A stretch of 64,000 bases of DNA. Source: Maratus speciosus. Its lineage: Eukaryota > Arthropoda > Arachnida > Araneae > Salticidae. Each line of letters opens with the position of its first letter. Position 1 is the stretch's first letter. Below the pieces are notes generated by a model. The model did no database searches, was not told the DNA's origin, and saw only the letters and a program-made list of their open reading frames with translations. Made by a program: the position numbers and the translations under genes. Shown piece after piece: positions 11,211 through 22,742 of the stretch. Location: positions 521,673,451-521,737,450 of the forward strand of contig OZ010795.1 of NCBI GenBank assembly GCA_963932465.1. The letters run 5' to 3'.

Positions 11211-13390
11211 CTAGAATGGCTCTGGATTTGAAAAGATGTACTCGTTTGTTTCTATAAACCTCATGCATTGTATGATCTTGTTGTGTAGTTGTGGTTTCTC
11301 ATTTACATCCCGCCACCAACTTGCTAAATTCATACGTGTGTGTTTTTTGAGATGATAATGCGATGTTAATGTACAGTATAATACATAGTGTAACGATGTT
11401 GACGGCAAGCCACAAATGCATAGTGGGGAGTCTCTTTTGTTAATTTTGTATAAGTGTTCCTGAAAGGGGCCGTGATTTGTTAAAAATATGTGTAAGTATC
11501 TGTTTACGAAATACTTGTGGTCAACCAATGACAAAAATTCCTTCGTATATCGGCCTGTGCTTGAATCCGTCCAGCGTTTTTGCCAATTTTTTAACAGATT
11601 CTGCTTTTTCTGTGATTTTAGTGAAGAAGCTGGATATGGTAAAAATGTATGTATTAGTGTTTCATCCGTTACTGCCGATTTTGCCAGTTGGTCAGCTGCC
11701 TCATTGCCCTCAACACCTGAATGTCCTTTTGTCCAATTAAAGTATATGTCTTTTACTGTTGTTTGTAATTGTTGGAGAATTTTTAGTATTAAATAGCTTG
11801 TATTGTCAAAATTGTTTAATGCTTTTAAACTTGATAGGCTATCCGTTATGATTAAGTATTGAGAATGTTTGTCCGACTCTATCCACTCTAATGCTGAAGA
11901 GATCGCGAAGAGTTCTGTCTGGAAGACGGAGTTATCCTGGGACAGTTTCGCTCTCCAAGTATAGATTTGCTCGTTTTTTTCGTACACACAAAATGCCGAG
12001 GCTGTGCCTTCGGACATTCAGGACCGTCCGTGTATATTGTAATTTTGCCTACATAGTCGTTTATTTCACAAATTTGTATTTCACTTGTTAGTGGTGATGT
12101 TTTGTATTTTGAGCATTTTGGATAGTATAGTGGAGCAAAAGCCTTTTCTGTTGACTTGCCGAGACGAACCGTCCCCGAATACTCCGCCTCCGCCTCCAAC
12201 TGCAAATCCAGTGGGGGGAGACCTGTGAGGACCTGCAGGGCGCTTGTTGACGTATTGCGATATGCTCTCGTTATCAGCAACAAAGCTTTCCTTTGTGCCG
12301 AGAGCAAATGTCGACGACCGTGATATTGCGCCATACGCGGAAACCAGACAGCACACGCATAAGCCAGTTTCCTTTGTAAGATCGCCGAGTACCAAATCTT
12401 AAAAAATTCCGGAGGGAGTCGACCTGAGATTGATGAAAATTTATAAAGATTTTGAGTTATTTTTCCGATTTCTACTCTCTTTTGTGCCACATGTGGGAGA
12501 AATGATAATTGTTTATCTAATATTACCCCCAGGTATTTTAGTGTTGTTTCTGATTTTATTGATTTACCTTGAAGTTTAAATGTGGGGCCCCGCTTAAGGT
12601 GTTTGGGTTTGCCAAAAGTTAATGATGAGGATTTTTCATGTGAAATTTCTATTTTGTTGGTTTCTGCCCAATTCTGAATAAATTTTATAGCTTTCTGACC
12701 TTTTTGTTCAAGTTGCTGTCTCGACTGTGCCCAGATCAGTAATATCACGTCATCCGCGTATGCCACCAGTTCACAGTCCTGTACATCAAAAGTCACCAAC
12801 AGAGTCTCCAACAGAACCAACCAATGAAAAGGACCCAGACACGATCCCTGCGGGCAACCCTTACTAAAGAAGTACAACAAAAATGGTGCCATCCAGTCCA
12901 CCTGAGCTCGCCTAACCGAAAGGATGGAAACGACAAGATTAATGAGTTGTTTAGAAATACCTAGTCTTTGCAATGCTAGGATCACCTGGTCCCAAGGGAG
13001 GTTGTCAAATGCTCTTCTGAAATCCAGTGACACCAGTGATGTGTATTGTTTATTTTGTTTGTGTTGTCTACTAATGTAATCACTTGCTCCAAAGCCGTTT
13101 CCGTAGATTTATTTTGCATGTAGCCGTGTTGCTTACCCGATAGGAAATTCGTTTTGTCTAATGCGTGATGTATTCGTCTTAGAATTAATTTCTCTAAGAT
13201 TTTTCCGAATATTGATAATAGAGTGATGGGGCGATACGAAGAGCTCTCATTCAAGGGTTTTCCCTCCTTTCTAAAATACACGAGCTCTTCCAATTTCCAG
13301 TCATCAGGAAAATAGTTTAACTTTAAAAGACTGTTGTACATATCCAACAGAATATTAGGAATTTTTGAAAAGATGCACCGGGAGAAGCAA
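11211..13390 (-). pseudogene. LINE ORF2 remnant: reverse transcriptase, RNase H and C-terminal Cys motif
   Basis: On the minus strand the RT fingers read SYRPITLLSIFGKILEKL and the palm carries YADDVILL, the catalytic YxDD. Other RT blocks are SLDFRRAFDNLPWD and GCPQGSCLGP. The RNase H domain keeps its four acidic positions: IYTDG, FQTELFAI, IITDSLSSL and GNEAADQLA. The C-terminus has CICG followed by a His and Cys (LHYVLYC), the Cys/His pattern at the end of many RNase H-bearing LINEs. Two frameshifts (about 13.0 kb and 12.0 kb) divide it into three overlapping frames. It belongs to the I/R1/Jockey assemblage; the exact clade cannot be settled by eye. Confidence 0.85.
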
Positions 13391-13399
13391 CATCCGTCG

Positions 13400-14510
13400 T
13401 CGAACTCCATATAAATACTAGAGAACATCGTCCTATATCATTACCACCTTACAGATTATCACCGGCAAAGAAAGAGTTTTTGAAAACACATATTGATGAT
13501 CTTCTTACCAAAGGAATTATTGAGCAATGCAAATCTCCATATTCTGCACCAATCGTGCTCATTCCTAAGCCAAATGGCAGTGTTCGTCTATGTGTAGACT
13601 ACAGGAAGCTCAATGAGGTGACTATACTGGATACCTATCCACTTCCTCGTATGGACGATTTTCTACATCAGGCCAAGACTGCCCAGTTCATGACCACTCT
13701 GGATCTGAATGCTGGCTACCATCAGGTGAGTGTCTATGGGGCTGCTCGTGATAAAACTGCTTTTGTATGTCATCTCGGAACATACTGCTTTCGAAGAATG
13801 CCTTTTGGAATCCGTAACACTCCTGCAACGTTTCAAAGGACGATGGAAAACTTTCGCAACGGACTCCCAGTTGTAAATATTCTCTCTTACCTTGATGACC
13901 TCATTATTTTATCATCAAGATTTGAACAATATCTATCTGATCTTGAAGATGTTTTTCAAAGATTAGACAAATGGAAACTTTCTGCAAATCGAGAAAAATG
14001 CAACTTTGCACGTACTAAAAAACTTAGGACACTGGATCACTCCAAATGGCCTAGAAGTTGATCCTGGAAAAAGTGATGCTATTGTGAGGATCCCGCCTCT
14101 CAAGAATATAAAACAACTGCAATCGTTTCTGCAGACATGTTCAAGGTATCGCCGTTTTATACAAGATTTTTCAGAAATATCCAGACCACTTAGTAACCTC
14201 ACTAAGAAGAATGTTCAATGGCATTGGGGTGCCGATGAAGAAAATGCATTTCAAACCTTGAAGAAATGCTTGGTTTCAACACCAATATTGAAGCATGCTG
14301 ATGAAACAAAACCCTTCATTATTCGAACCGATGCGATGCAAGCAATTATGCTCTTGGAGCAGTACTTCCCCAGGGTAAGAGTACGGAGATCATCCGATTG
14401 AGTACGCCAGTAGATTGCTGACTCCTGCAGAATGCAACTATCACACCACGAAACAGGAAGCTCTTTCTGTTGTCCGGGCTCTTAATAAATTCAGAAGATA
14501 CCGCCGTCAC
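13400..14510 (+). pseudogene. Gypsy pol: reverse transcriptase and start of RNase H remnant
   Basis: After the LINE insertion the frame resumes with HRPISLPPYRLSPAKKEF, the standard entry to Ty3/Gypsy RT. Then follow SAPIVLIPKPNGSVRLCVDY, LNAGYHQ, FRRMPFGIRNTPATFQR and YLDDLIILS with the catalytic DD. A frameshift near 14.02 kb leads to LGHWITPNGLEVDPGK and the connection domain. RNase H begins with IIRTDA, breaks at another frameshift near 14.34 kb, and continues as YASRLLTPAECNYHTTKQEA and ALNKFRRY before the second LINE insertion. Confidence 0.9.
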
Positions 14511-14571
14511 TACACACACACACACACAAAAAAAAATAAATAAAAATAATAATAATAATAATAAATAAAGG
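14506..14571. repeat. (CA)n, A-rich and (AAT)n simple repeats
   Basis: A CA run, a short A run and about six AAT units lie at the border between Gypsy RNase H and the LINE fragment. They are probably the degenerate 3' tail of the LINE insertion, or grew from it. Confidence 0.75.
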
Positions 14572-15340
14572 GCCCGAAGTGACCTACAGGAAAGCCAATT
14601 GGGAATATTAAGATTAAATACAGTATAAGTACAATATATACACGATGGAAAGCCCAATTTTTACTGGGCGTTTACGAGAGAAATTTAGATATTTGTAATT
14701 AATAAGATCATGAGATAATAGATAATAGGATTTTTAAACTTGTTGGAGCGGCAAAAGCTCAATTACTCTACAAAGCTGGGCGTTCTGCAAAAATACAATA
14801 AAAGCTACGTATATGTATACTAAATTAGAAAGAGATTCATAATTTTAAAAATAATGTAGAATATAAAAAATAGGTAAAATAGTGAATAATTATGATGAAT
14901 ATTATATAATTATATACACACACAAAAGTTCAAAAGTCTATTGTTCTTGCAACAGTTCAATTATAGTTCAATCGTGTTGTTTGTGGCTAAGAGTTTATTT
15001 TGAATTGGTGGTATCTGTCTATTTGTTAAGATACGTTCTCCTCATCATCTATAAGTTGCAAAACATTTTGAAACAAATAATGGTTGTTTTCTAAAACTTT
15101 CATACATTCAATTATCTTTTGACAAAATGATGGGTTTGACAAAACCACTGAGAACCACTGAGACAAAGAAATTTTTGGAGATTTTCTTATATGGTAATAT
15201 GATGTAAGGGTACAGTTAAAGATATATTGCAATGATGTAGCTCGCTGACCACATACACATAATGGAGAAGGAACCCTGTCAAATTTATAAAGATATGATG
15301 AAAATGGGCCGTGGTTAGTGGCAAACAGAGATACATTGAC
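14510..15340 (-). mobile_element. LINE 3'-end fragment, second insertion in the Gypsy pol
   Basis: The Gypsy RNase H frame stops after KFRRYRRHY and resumes at about 15341 with TEVTVASDHQLLRWL, so everything between is foreign. Near its upper end it encodes on the minus strand the C-terminal domain of a LINE related to that at 11211-13390. The rest is 3' UTR ending at a (CA)n, A-rich and (AAT)n tract next to the Gypsy sequence. The extreme 5' truncation (about 100 codons kept) is usual for dead-on-arrival LINE copies. The target duplication was not resolved. Confidence 0.75.
15026..15334 (-). pseudogene. LINE ORF2 C-terminal domain fragment
   Basis: Minus-strand frame with TNHGPFSSYLYKFDRVPSPL, CVCGQRATSLQY, NCTLTSYYHIRK and QKIIECMKVLENNHYLF. 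The same ordered motifs occur at the C-terminus of the LINE at 11211-13390, so both copies are from one LINE group but different subfamilies. The CxCG...H/Y...C arrangement is the putative zinc-binding C-terminal motif. No RT or RNase H remains. Confidence 0.8.
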
Positions 15341-15990
15341 GGAACAGAAGTTACTGTGGCATCCGACCACCAGCTTCTCCGATGGCTCATGAGCTTAAAG
15401 TCACCTTCTGGATGACTTGCCAGATGGGCTTTACAGTTACAAGAATTTAATGTGGAAATAGAATACATTCCAGGTAAAACGAATGCTTTCTCGTCCTGCG
15501 TGTGATCATATCATTAAAGAAGACTGTGATATTTGAACCATAATGATTGATATCCCTGCTAAAATGTCTAGTGATCTACGTGCTGAACAAATGAAAGATG
15601 AAGGATTAAAGAAAATTATTAAAAGTTTCGAAGATGAAGCAAAAACTCTAGACTACACTAACTGTAATGAGCGTGGTTATATTATGAATCAAGGAGTTTT
15701 ATACAGGTATTCCCCAAGTTCGGAAGCAGAAGAAGCGCAACTAGTAGTCCCCTCACATGAAAGGGAGAAAATTTTAAAAGAACACCATGACTCACCTACT
15801 GCTGGTCACTACGGTGCTGAAGGTACATTAAATAGAATATCCAAAAGATATTATTGGACTGGAAAGCGTTCATACATTGCAGATTATGTCCAAAATTGTG
15901 CTGAGTGTAATATGTATAAACCTTCTAATCAAAAGCCATCCGATTTGTTACGAACACCAAAATATTATTTTGCCAAACATGAAGTGAAGT
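15341..15990 (+). pseudogene. Gypsy pol: RNase H end and integrase zinc-binding domain
   Basis: The RNase H tail reads ASDHQLLRWLMSL, RWALQLQEFNVEIEYIPGKTN, the usual last block. After several stops a 149-codon open frame (15543-15992) carries the integrase N-terminal H2C2 module: His in VPSHERE, His in KEHHD, then CAECNMYK with the two cysteines. The catalytic integrase core is absent: the frame ends at 15990 and no DDE motif follows. Truncation here defines the 3' limit of the Gypsy copy. Confidence 0.85.
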
Positions 15991-16620
15991 GAATATATGT
16001 AATTATGATTGCGCTGGTTTTAGTAGAGTTTCTGCGCGTGTTCGAAAATGTATCTCACCTAGTGAAGTTTTCATGTGATAACCGGAAAAATGTATTTTTC
16101 ATTCATATATGCGCTTTTCGTGAATTTGTATATACTTTGTATGTCATCCTTGTTAAAAATGTGATTGTTTAACTTGTCGAAAGTGTTTATCATGACCAAC
16201 ATCGACAAAGCTGGAATTTTTAACAGTGTATAGTATAAGAAAGCTTTCTTTAACTTAATTTTGCCCAATATTATATTCTTTTCGAAATATTCAAGGCCAT
16301 TATCTATACAAAGAATTTTTTCTTCTAGCTGTGAAATGTATATATTTTAATATATATTACACAATTTTAATTAAGTCGAAAGAATAATTTAAAAATATAT
16401 TTATTTGACTTAATTTTTTAACGAATTGTTTTCGGCGAAAATATAAAATAAAAATAGTGAATAAATATGTAATGAAATTACTATATAATAAAACTAAACA
16501 TATACTAAGAGTAAAATTTTTATAAATTATTTTCTCAAAATGTAGTGTTTGTCACAAGGAATTTAAAAAATGTCGTATTTAACTAATATAAATAGTATCT
16601 ATTATTGAAAAATATTTCAA
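15991..16620. other. AT-rich sequence downstream of the Gypsy fragment
   Basis: No LTR, polypurine tract or gene could be recognised. AT-rich with short TA tracts. Confidence 0.5.
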
Positions 16621-16639
16621 ATTTTTCCTTTTCTTTCCT

Positions 16640-17060
16640 TTCTAGCTTCCTCTAAAGTCTTGGCAAAAGTGACGTAGGTAGTGACCTCGGACGGACACGC
16701 GGAACGTTGGCTCCGGGAATTCCGGCGGCGGTATCCCAGCCCGCCCACAACCAATTGCTTTTCCAGGCTAACAATGAGCTCGAAGACGCTGCGGCCGTAC
16801 GGTAGCTTTAGCGCCCCGAACTCATCCTTTCACCGTTTTTGGTGTCTTTAATTTAATCAATTTCCCTTTTAAATTTGTCCGGTTTCAATTCTTCAATCTG
16901 TCTTTCTTTTTCTTTTCTTTCAAGGTTCCGCGAGAGTCCGGGAAAAAAGGACGAAGGTAGTGACCCAGGTAGTGATTCCGGACACGCGGAACGTTGTCTC
17001 CACGAATTCCTGCGGCAGTTCTCCTACGCAATCTCCTGTGTCTTCTGCGGAACAAAATAT
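16640..17060. other. GC-rich patch with a duplicated block, nature unknown
   Basis: Two related blocks about 287 bp apart share GACACGCGGAACGTTG (16694 and 16981), TAGTGAC and GAATTCC. Each is preceded by a long pyrimidine tract ending in AG (near 16642 and 16924), as a splice acceptor would be. In one shared plus-strand frame both give GHAER-x-L-x-EF, but the first copy has an upstream stop. The GC content stands out from the surroundings. It could be a duplicated exon pair, a CpG-rich promoter or a repeat fragment; no protein family was recognised. Confidence 0.35.
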
Positions 17061-17249
17061 TTACTACACTTGATAAAAATAAAAGTAATGCACTCAAACA
17101 TAACACTTTAAAGCAAGGGTGGTCTCCATACAGAGGAAACCGGGGACCCGTTTTTTTTATTGTAATATGTACCTTAATTTATCCAAAATTTTGGCGTTTA
17201 AATATAGTGAAGACGACGTTTCGAAAACACAGGTTTTCAAACTTAAAAA

Positions 17250-18047
17250 AATCCCTGCCGGCTCTGGACTACAGGCGGAGGTAGATTTCGATATTAAGTA
17301 TTAAATTCAGCAACAAAACTTAAATCAAGATTAGAGATAAACCCAGTTCCTTCACTAAGAATGAACTCTAGGGAGTTAAACATTTTGTGAAAATTTTAAT
17401 ATACACGAATACACACACGCATGTATATGGGATAGGTTTAAAAATGGCTAAAACAAATTCAGAGAACCTCAAAGTGTTAAAATATGTTAATATTTCTGTA
17501 GTCGGGTTTTTATCATGTTTTAATACGTTTCTTCAAACTCACATGACGTTACATATTCACCTGCTGAGGCCCATTATATTTCTATTATGACGCAATATAT
17601 ATTTTTTTAATTCGTCAAACTATTTATTTCATTTTGAGTTTCCATGCTGAAATCTTGCTCTAGAAAACTTATGACGTCATATTCAATTTGTTTTCAATTC
17701 GTCAAACTATTTATTTAATTTATTTTTTCATGTGAAATTCTTCAATAGAAAAGCAATTGTTGTGCTGAAAATTTTATTGTTTTTTTTTTAGTTGTTGGCA
17801 ACTGCTATAACGAAAAATATTTATTTTTTCCTGTCATTGTTGTGTAAGAGCTGGTTTTATCAGAATCTTATTAAGACGGTATTCAAAATTTTTAACCCTC
17901 CCCCCCCCTCTCCCATTTCCATTTCCTTGGGCCGATTTTGCCCATTTTCAATCCCCGCCGAGATATTAGCCGTCTCAAAGTTGTTGGCGAGTTTGAAAAC
18001 GATCCGTGCATAATTGCGACTTTTATCGTGCGGACAAAATTTAGTAC

Positions 18048-18092
<45 letters not shown>

Positions 18093-18221
18093 TTTTAGGT
18101 GGGGGTGGTTTTGGGTTCCTGGGGTCTGGGGTCATGTAATGTAAAGTTATGAAGGAATTTTTCAAAAGTCGCACCATGGTAACGACTGCAATAGGTAGTA
18201 TTTCTTACGAAATCTACTTAC
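17250..18221 (+). mobile_element. HINE-like element, copy H2
   Basis: Starts AATCCCTGCCGGC, has AGGTAGATTTCG at 17279-17290, and ends with a hairpin-forming 3' end in which CGAAATCTACTT is the inverse of the 5' motif (11 of 12). The body matches H1. Unit 2 of the surrounding duplication lacks it: CAGGTTTTCAAACATAAAAA is joined there directly to ATGAAAATTGAGCTGAAACC, an exact empty site. Insertion therefore followed the segmental duplication. Confidence 0.6.
18059..18089. repeat. (TA)n microsatellite in HINE-like copy H2
   Basis: Pure alternating TA following an ACATACATACATA run. The same position in copy H1 has only a short tract. Confidence 0.85.
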
Positions 18222-19006
18222 AATTGAAAATTGAACTGAAACCACCTGGTAAAGATACTCTTTGCGATTGAGATTAAGAAGAAACAACAAGTACAATTTT
18301 TAATACTTTCAATGATCTACCTTATTCGATGTAAATAATTTATAATTATAACGAAATAAATTGAAGTGATAAAATACGATTTAATATTTTGAAAAAAAAA
18401 TGCATTATCGTGAATATTTAATTTTTTATTCCAGCATTTTATTTCCATTAATACTGCTTTCAAATCAGAACATAAAATTTCCCAGTCTAACAATAATAAA
18501 AAAATAATTACATTTTTCTATTGATATTTTACATTCATGATATATTTTTTTAAAATAAGAAATTGAAAAGAAATCACCGTAGGGTCAATTACAGATGGCA
18601 AATTTTAAAATTTTTATTCCGAGTTTAAATATTCTTGTTTAGAACTTATTTTACGGATCATCCTTTAAAACTCAAATTCAAAGATAAACTATTTTTTTTT
18701 TTTCACCGAGTTAAACAATTTTCAGATCAAGTAAATAAAAAAATAATGATTTTTTTAAATTTACTTACATCGACTGGAAAATATTTATCAAACTTTTTTA
18801 AAACGTATGTTTAAATTTTAGGGTGCAATTTTTCTGATATTTATAATTTTTTTCGTAAAGTATCTCGGTTTGAGAGACAAATTAAAACATTTTAAAATTA
18901 AAGTTTTTTCAGTTTATGATTCCTACTGTATCGAAAGTGTGCATTCTGAAAAAATAATGTTATTAATTAAATATAAAATTGAATAAATTTGTCACATTTT
19001 GTCTTC

Positions 19007-19263
19007 CTTATATAAAAACGTGAGAACATTTAAAATGCTTCATTAAAACATATTACTGCATGGGTGTAATAAAATATATACAAAGGTTTTTCAAAATTAC
19101 TAGCTGCTAAAATGATAAAAAGCTAATATAAAAGCGTTTTCGGATAACCTTAAGCCTCTCAAGGAGAAGAGAATTTTGAAAAACTTTTGTATATATTTTA
19201 TCACACCTATGTTGTAATGTGTTTTAATGAAGCATTTTAAATGTTTTCATGTTTTTATATAAT
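19007..19263. mobile_element. Foldback MITE-like inverted repeat, in unit 1
   Basis: Arms of about 92 bp (19007-19098 and 19172-19263) are near reverse complements, with AAAATGCTTCATTAAAACA in the left arm and its complement in the right. The loop contains no ORF. An orthologous copy sits in unit 2 at 21644-21897. Confidence 0.75.
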
Positions 19264-19578
19264 AAACAAAGGTGTATCTGGAGTTCAAAAATGGACTATT
19301 TTATAAAGTCAATTTATTACTTTTTCTTTCCAATTTATAGATGTTTCTGCGGGTGCATTTAAAAAAATATTACATTACTTTTTGTTGGTTAAATAAATAA
19401 ATAAATATATATATATATACATAGTAATTTTTTCAAAAAATGGTTAGTGATCATTCGAAAACAAGATTTTAGATTCTTTAATAGTACAGATTTACAAATA
19501 ACGAAGAAATTGAATGACACATTTTTCAAAATGGCATATATGTTTTTAAATTCTGATGAATTACAATCACTGAACTTT

Positions 19579-19582
<4 letters not shown>

Positions 19583-19617
<35 letters not shown>
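19583..19617. repeat. Poly(A) tract of about 35 nt
   Basis: Homopolymer of A in unit 1. The equivalent place in unit 2 (near 22180-22205) is an interrupted A-rich tract, so the length is unstable. No retroposon body could be assigned to it. Confidence 0.85.
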
Positions 19618-19621
<4 letters not shown>

Positions 19622-20364
19622 CGATTCAATCGAATTATCAAAGGCGTTTTATGGGCCTAAAAACAATCAAAATAAATTGGCGATTTATTTTTTTTAATTT
19701 GAAATAGTGAATAACTAATTAATCTAATAATGTTAAGTAAAGGTGTAGAAAGTTTTTAATAGTTTTTTAAGCTTAATCTTATACTTTTGAAAAGACAATG
19801 ACGCAGAATGTTTAGACGTCATTAAGATGTGACTTTCACATTAATACACAGAAAGGTTTGTGATGTTTTAATAAAGAAATTTATAATAAAAGAATTATTT
19901 CTAAGAACATGTACATTTATGAATGCACTTAGCAGCACTAAGACGTTTCCGCAATGTATATCTGTCGCTATTTAAAAGAGCGTTCGGGAGTTATTACGGC
20001 AGAAATAAAATTAGAAACTTGAAAGATATCCTTGAACAATCTAATGCCTATTAATAAATACTTGGCTCTCTGTTTAAGGACTTCCAAGGAACCTCGAAAA
20101 ATCTTCCTTAAATAGGGATCGTCCTTAAGCAAAATTTGTGGAAAAATATTATATTTGAAAAAAATTTCCCTCCACACTTTACAGAATTAGAACTGGCAAT
20201 ACATTTCTCAATATATTAATGTGTTTAGAAATGTTTTATATATTTATTTAAATTTATTTTATGTTTTCTTTCTTTCTTTTTTATATTAATACAGATATAA
20301 TACTGCATATTTTCATTGTACAAATACAAATTCCATTAATTATACGGCATACAAGAACAATATA

Positions 20365-20609
20365 CAATGTTACTTACAATACAATAAAAATATTTATAAT
20401 ACATTTAATTAAACAATGTTACTTACAGTACAATAAAAATATTTATAATACATTTAATTAAACAATGTTACTTACAGTACAATAAAAATATTTATAATAC
20501 ATTTAATTAAACAATGTTACTTAGAGTACAATAAAAATATTTATAATACATTTAATTAAACAATGTTACATACAGTGCAATAAAAAATATTTATAATACA
20601 TTTAATTAA
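20365..20609 (+). repeat. 49-bp tandem repeat, five copies
   Basis: CAATGTTACTTACAGTACAA starts at 20365, 20414, 20463, 20512 and 20561, exactly 49 bp apart. Unit 2 of the segmental duplication has only one copy at the same place (about 23799). This shows a local expansion after the duplication. The 20261-20461 ORF is a by-product of the repeat. Confidence 0.95.
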
Positions 20610-21328
20610 ACAAAATAAGTTTTTAAAAAATCAGAAACTGTAGGTTGTGTCAATGGCGGTCTATTTTTTTGTACCCTTGCTTCAAGCTTCTCAAGAAGGT
20701 TGAATGAGTCATCTTCCATATTTGATGAAACAATGTACTTTGAAACCCGTTTTCTTTTTAATTGCAATATGTACCTTAATTTATCGAAAATTTTGGCGTT
20801 TAAATATAGTGAAGACTATGTTTCGAAATTACAGGTTTTCAAACATAAAAAATGAAAATTGAGCTGAAACCACTTGGTAAAGATACTCTTTGCGATTGAG
20901 ATTAACTAAGAAGAAACAATAAGTACAATTTTTAATACTTTCAATGGTCTCCCTTATTCGATTTAAATAATTTATAATTATAACAAAATAAATTAAAGTG
21001 ATTAAATATGGTTTAATATTTTGAAAAACAATGCATGATCATGAATAATTAATTTTTTATTCCAACATTTTTCTTTCCATCAATACTATTTTCAAATCAG
21101 AACATAAAATTTCCGAGTAGAACAATAGAAAAATAATTACATTTTTCTATTGATATTTTACATTCAAGATATATTTTTTTACAATAAGAAATTGAAAATA
21201 AATCACCGTAGATTAATGATTATTACAGATGGCAACTTTTAAAATTTTTATTCGGAGTTTAAACATTCTTGTTTAGAACTTTATTTTACGGACCATCCTT
21301 TAAAACTCAAATTCAATGATAAATAAAT

Positions 21329-21329
<1 letters not shown>

Positions 21330-21360
<31 letters not shown>
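21330..21360. repeat. Poly(T) tract of about 31 nt
   Basis: Homopolymer of T in unit 2; unit 1 has a shorter T run at the same place (about 18691-18703). Confidence 0.85.
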
Positions 21361-21363
<3 letters not shown>

Positions 21364-21643
21364 GAGTTAAACAATTTTCAGATCAAGTAAATAAAAAAAT
21401 AATGAATTTTTCATATTTACTTACATCCAAAGGAAAATGTTTATCTAACGTGTCCGAATTATGGTTAAATTTTAGGATGCAATTTCTCTGATATTTTTAA
21501 TTTTTTTCAGAAAATATCTCGGTTTAACAGACAAATTAAAATATTTTAAAACTGTACCAAAAATGTGCATTCTGAAAAAATAATGTAACTAATTAAATAT
21601 GAAATTGAATAAATTTGTCACATTTTGTCACATTTTGTCTTTC

Positions 21644-21897
21644 TTATATAAAAACATGAAAACATTTAAAATGCTTCCTTAAAATACATTACTACATGGG
21701 GGTAATAAAATATATACAAATGTTTTTTACTAGATGTTAAAATGATAAAAAGCTACTTCTATAAAAGCTACTATAAAAGCGCTTTTATTAACCCTTTGTC
21801 AAGGAGAAGAGAATTTTGAAAACCGTTTCTATATATTTTATTACACCTATGTAGTAATGTGTTTTAATGAAGATTTTAAATGTTTTTATGTAATAAA
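21644..21897. mobile_element. Foldback MITE-like inverted repeat, in unit 2
   Basis: Counterpart of the foldback at 19007-19263, with the same arm sequences and slightly more divergence between arms. It was duplicated with the segment rather than inserted independently. Confidence 0.7.
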
Positions 21898-22742
21898 CAA
21901 AGGTGAATCTGGAGTTCAAAAATGGACTATTTTATTAAGCCAATTTATTACTTTTTCTTTCTTATTTATAAATGTTTCTGCGCGTGCATTTTTAAAAATA
22001 TTACATAACTTTTTGTTAGTAAAAAAAAAAAATAAGATAAAGTAATTTTTCTAAAAAATGGTTAGTGCTCATTCGAAAAAAAGTTTTTAGATTCTTTAAT
22101 AGTACAGATTAAAAAATAACGAAGAAATTTAATGACATATTTTTCAAAATTGTGATCACTATTATAATCAGTAAACTTCATAAAAAGAAGAAGAAAAAAA
22201 AAACATCGATTCAATCGCAGTATCTAAGGAGTTTTATGGGGGCCTAAAAACAATCAAAATAAATTGAAGATTTATTTAATTTTTTAAATTTGAAATAGTG
22301 AATAACTAATGAATCAAATAATGTTAAGTAAAGGTGTTAAAAGTTTTTAATAGTTTTTTAACTTAATCTTATACTTCTGAAAAGACAATGACTCGGAATT
22401 TTAGACGTCATTACGATGTGACTTTCACATCAATACACAGAAAGTTATGTGATATTTTAATAAGGAAATTTATTTCATTTAAAAAAAAAGATTTCTAAGA
22501 ATATGTACATTTATGACTGCACTTAGCCGAACTAAGGCGTTTCCGGAATGTATATCTGTCGTTATTTAAAAGAGCGCTTGGGAGTTATTACGGCAGAAAT
22601 GAAATTGGGTACTTGAAAGATATCCTTGAATAGTCTAAATGCCTATTAATAAGTAGTTGGCTCTCTGTTTAATGACTTTCAAGAAACCTCAAAAAATTGT
22701 CCTTAAATAGGGATCGTCCTTAAGTAAAATTTGTGGAAAAAT

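Larger units (their letters stand above)
10542..13393 (-). mobile_element. LINE (I/R1/Jockey group with RNase H), 5'-truncated, inserted in Gypsy pol
   Basis: Minus-strand non-LTR element containing reverse transcriptase, RNase H and a C-terminal cysteine-rich region, then a 3' UTR of about 650 bp. The endonuclease and ORF1 are missing, a normal result of 5' truncation. Its 3' tail against the Gypsy sequence appears to be the short repeat CATCGCTGT seen about twice (plus strand 10543-10563), as in I-type elements with simple-sequence tails. The borders are placed where the Gypsy reading stops and resumes, good to about 10-15 bp; a clean target duplication was not resolved. Confidence 0.85.
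9978..15990 (+). mobile_element. Ty3/Gypsy retrotransposon pol fragment, split by two LINE insertions
   Basis: Read in order on the plus strand are an aspartic protease, linker, reverse transcriptase, RNase H and the zinc-binding start of integrase, the normal Ty3/Gypsy order. No LTR, gag core or integrase DDE core could be found on either side, so the copy is truncated at both ends. It is interrupted near 10.54-13.39 kb by a minus-strand LINE and near 14.51-15.34 kb by a second LINE 3' fragment. Several stops and frameshifts lie in its own frames, so it was dead or died alongside the insertions. Confidence 0.9.
17135..20744. repeat. Tandem segmental duplication, unit 1
   Basis: From TTGTAATATGTACCTTAATT to TTGATGAAACAATGTAC this unit aligns with 20745-23976, immediately adjacent and in the same orientation. 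Unit 1 differs by the HINE-like insertion at 17250-18221 and by expansion of a 49-bp tandem repeat to five copies. Unit 2 has two small insertions instead. The shared body includes a foldback MITE, homopolymer tracts and part of a Tigger remnant, so these predate the duplication. Confidence 0.85.

Noticed and set aside
11477..11796. Plus-strand ORFs opposite the LINE
   Set aside because: Antisense shadows of the minus-strand RNase H and C-terminal coding frames.
15991..16620. Possible 3' LTR of the Gypsy element
   Set aside because: No copy of the same sequence upstream of 9978, no polypurine tract, and the integrase core is missing, so the element is truncated before any LTR.
20365..20609. 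49-bp repeats as a CRISPR array
   Set aside because: Units are contiguous without unique spacers, in eukaryotic DNA; a simple tandem repeat.
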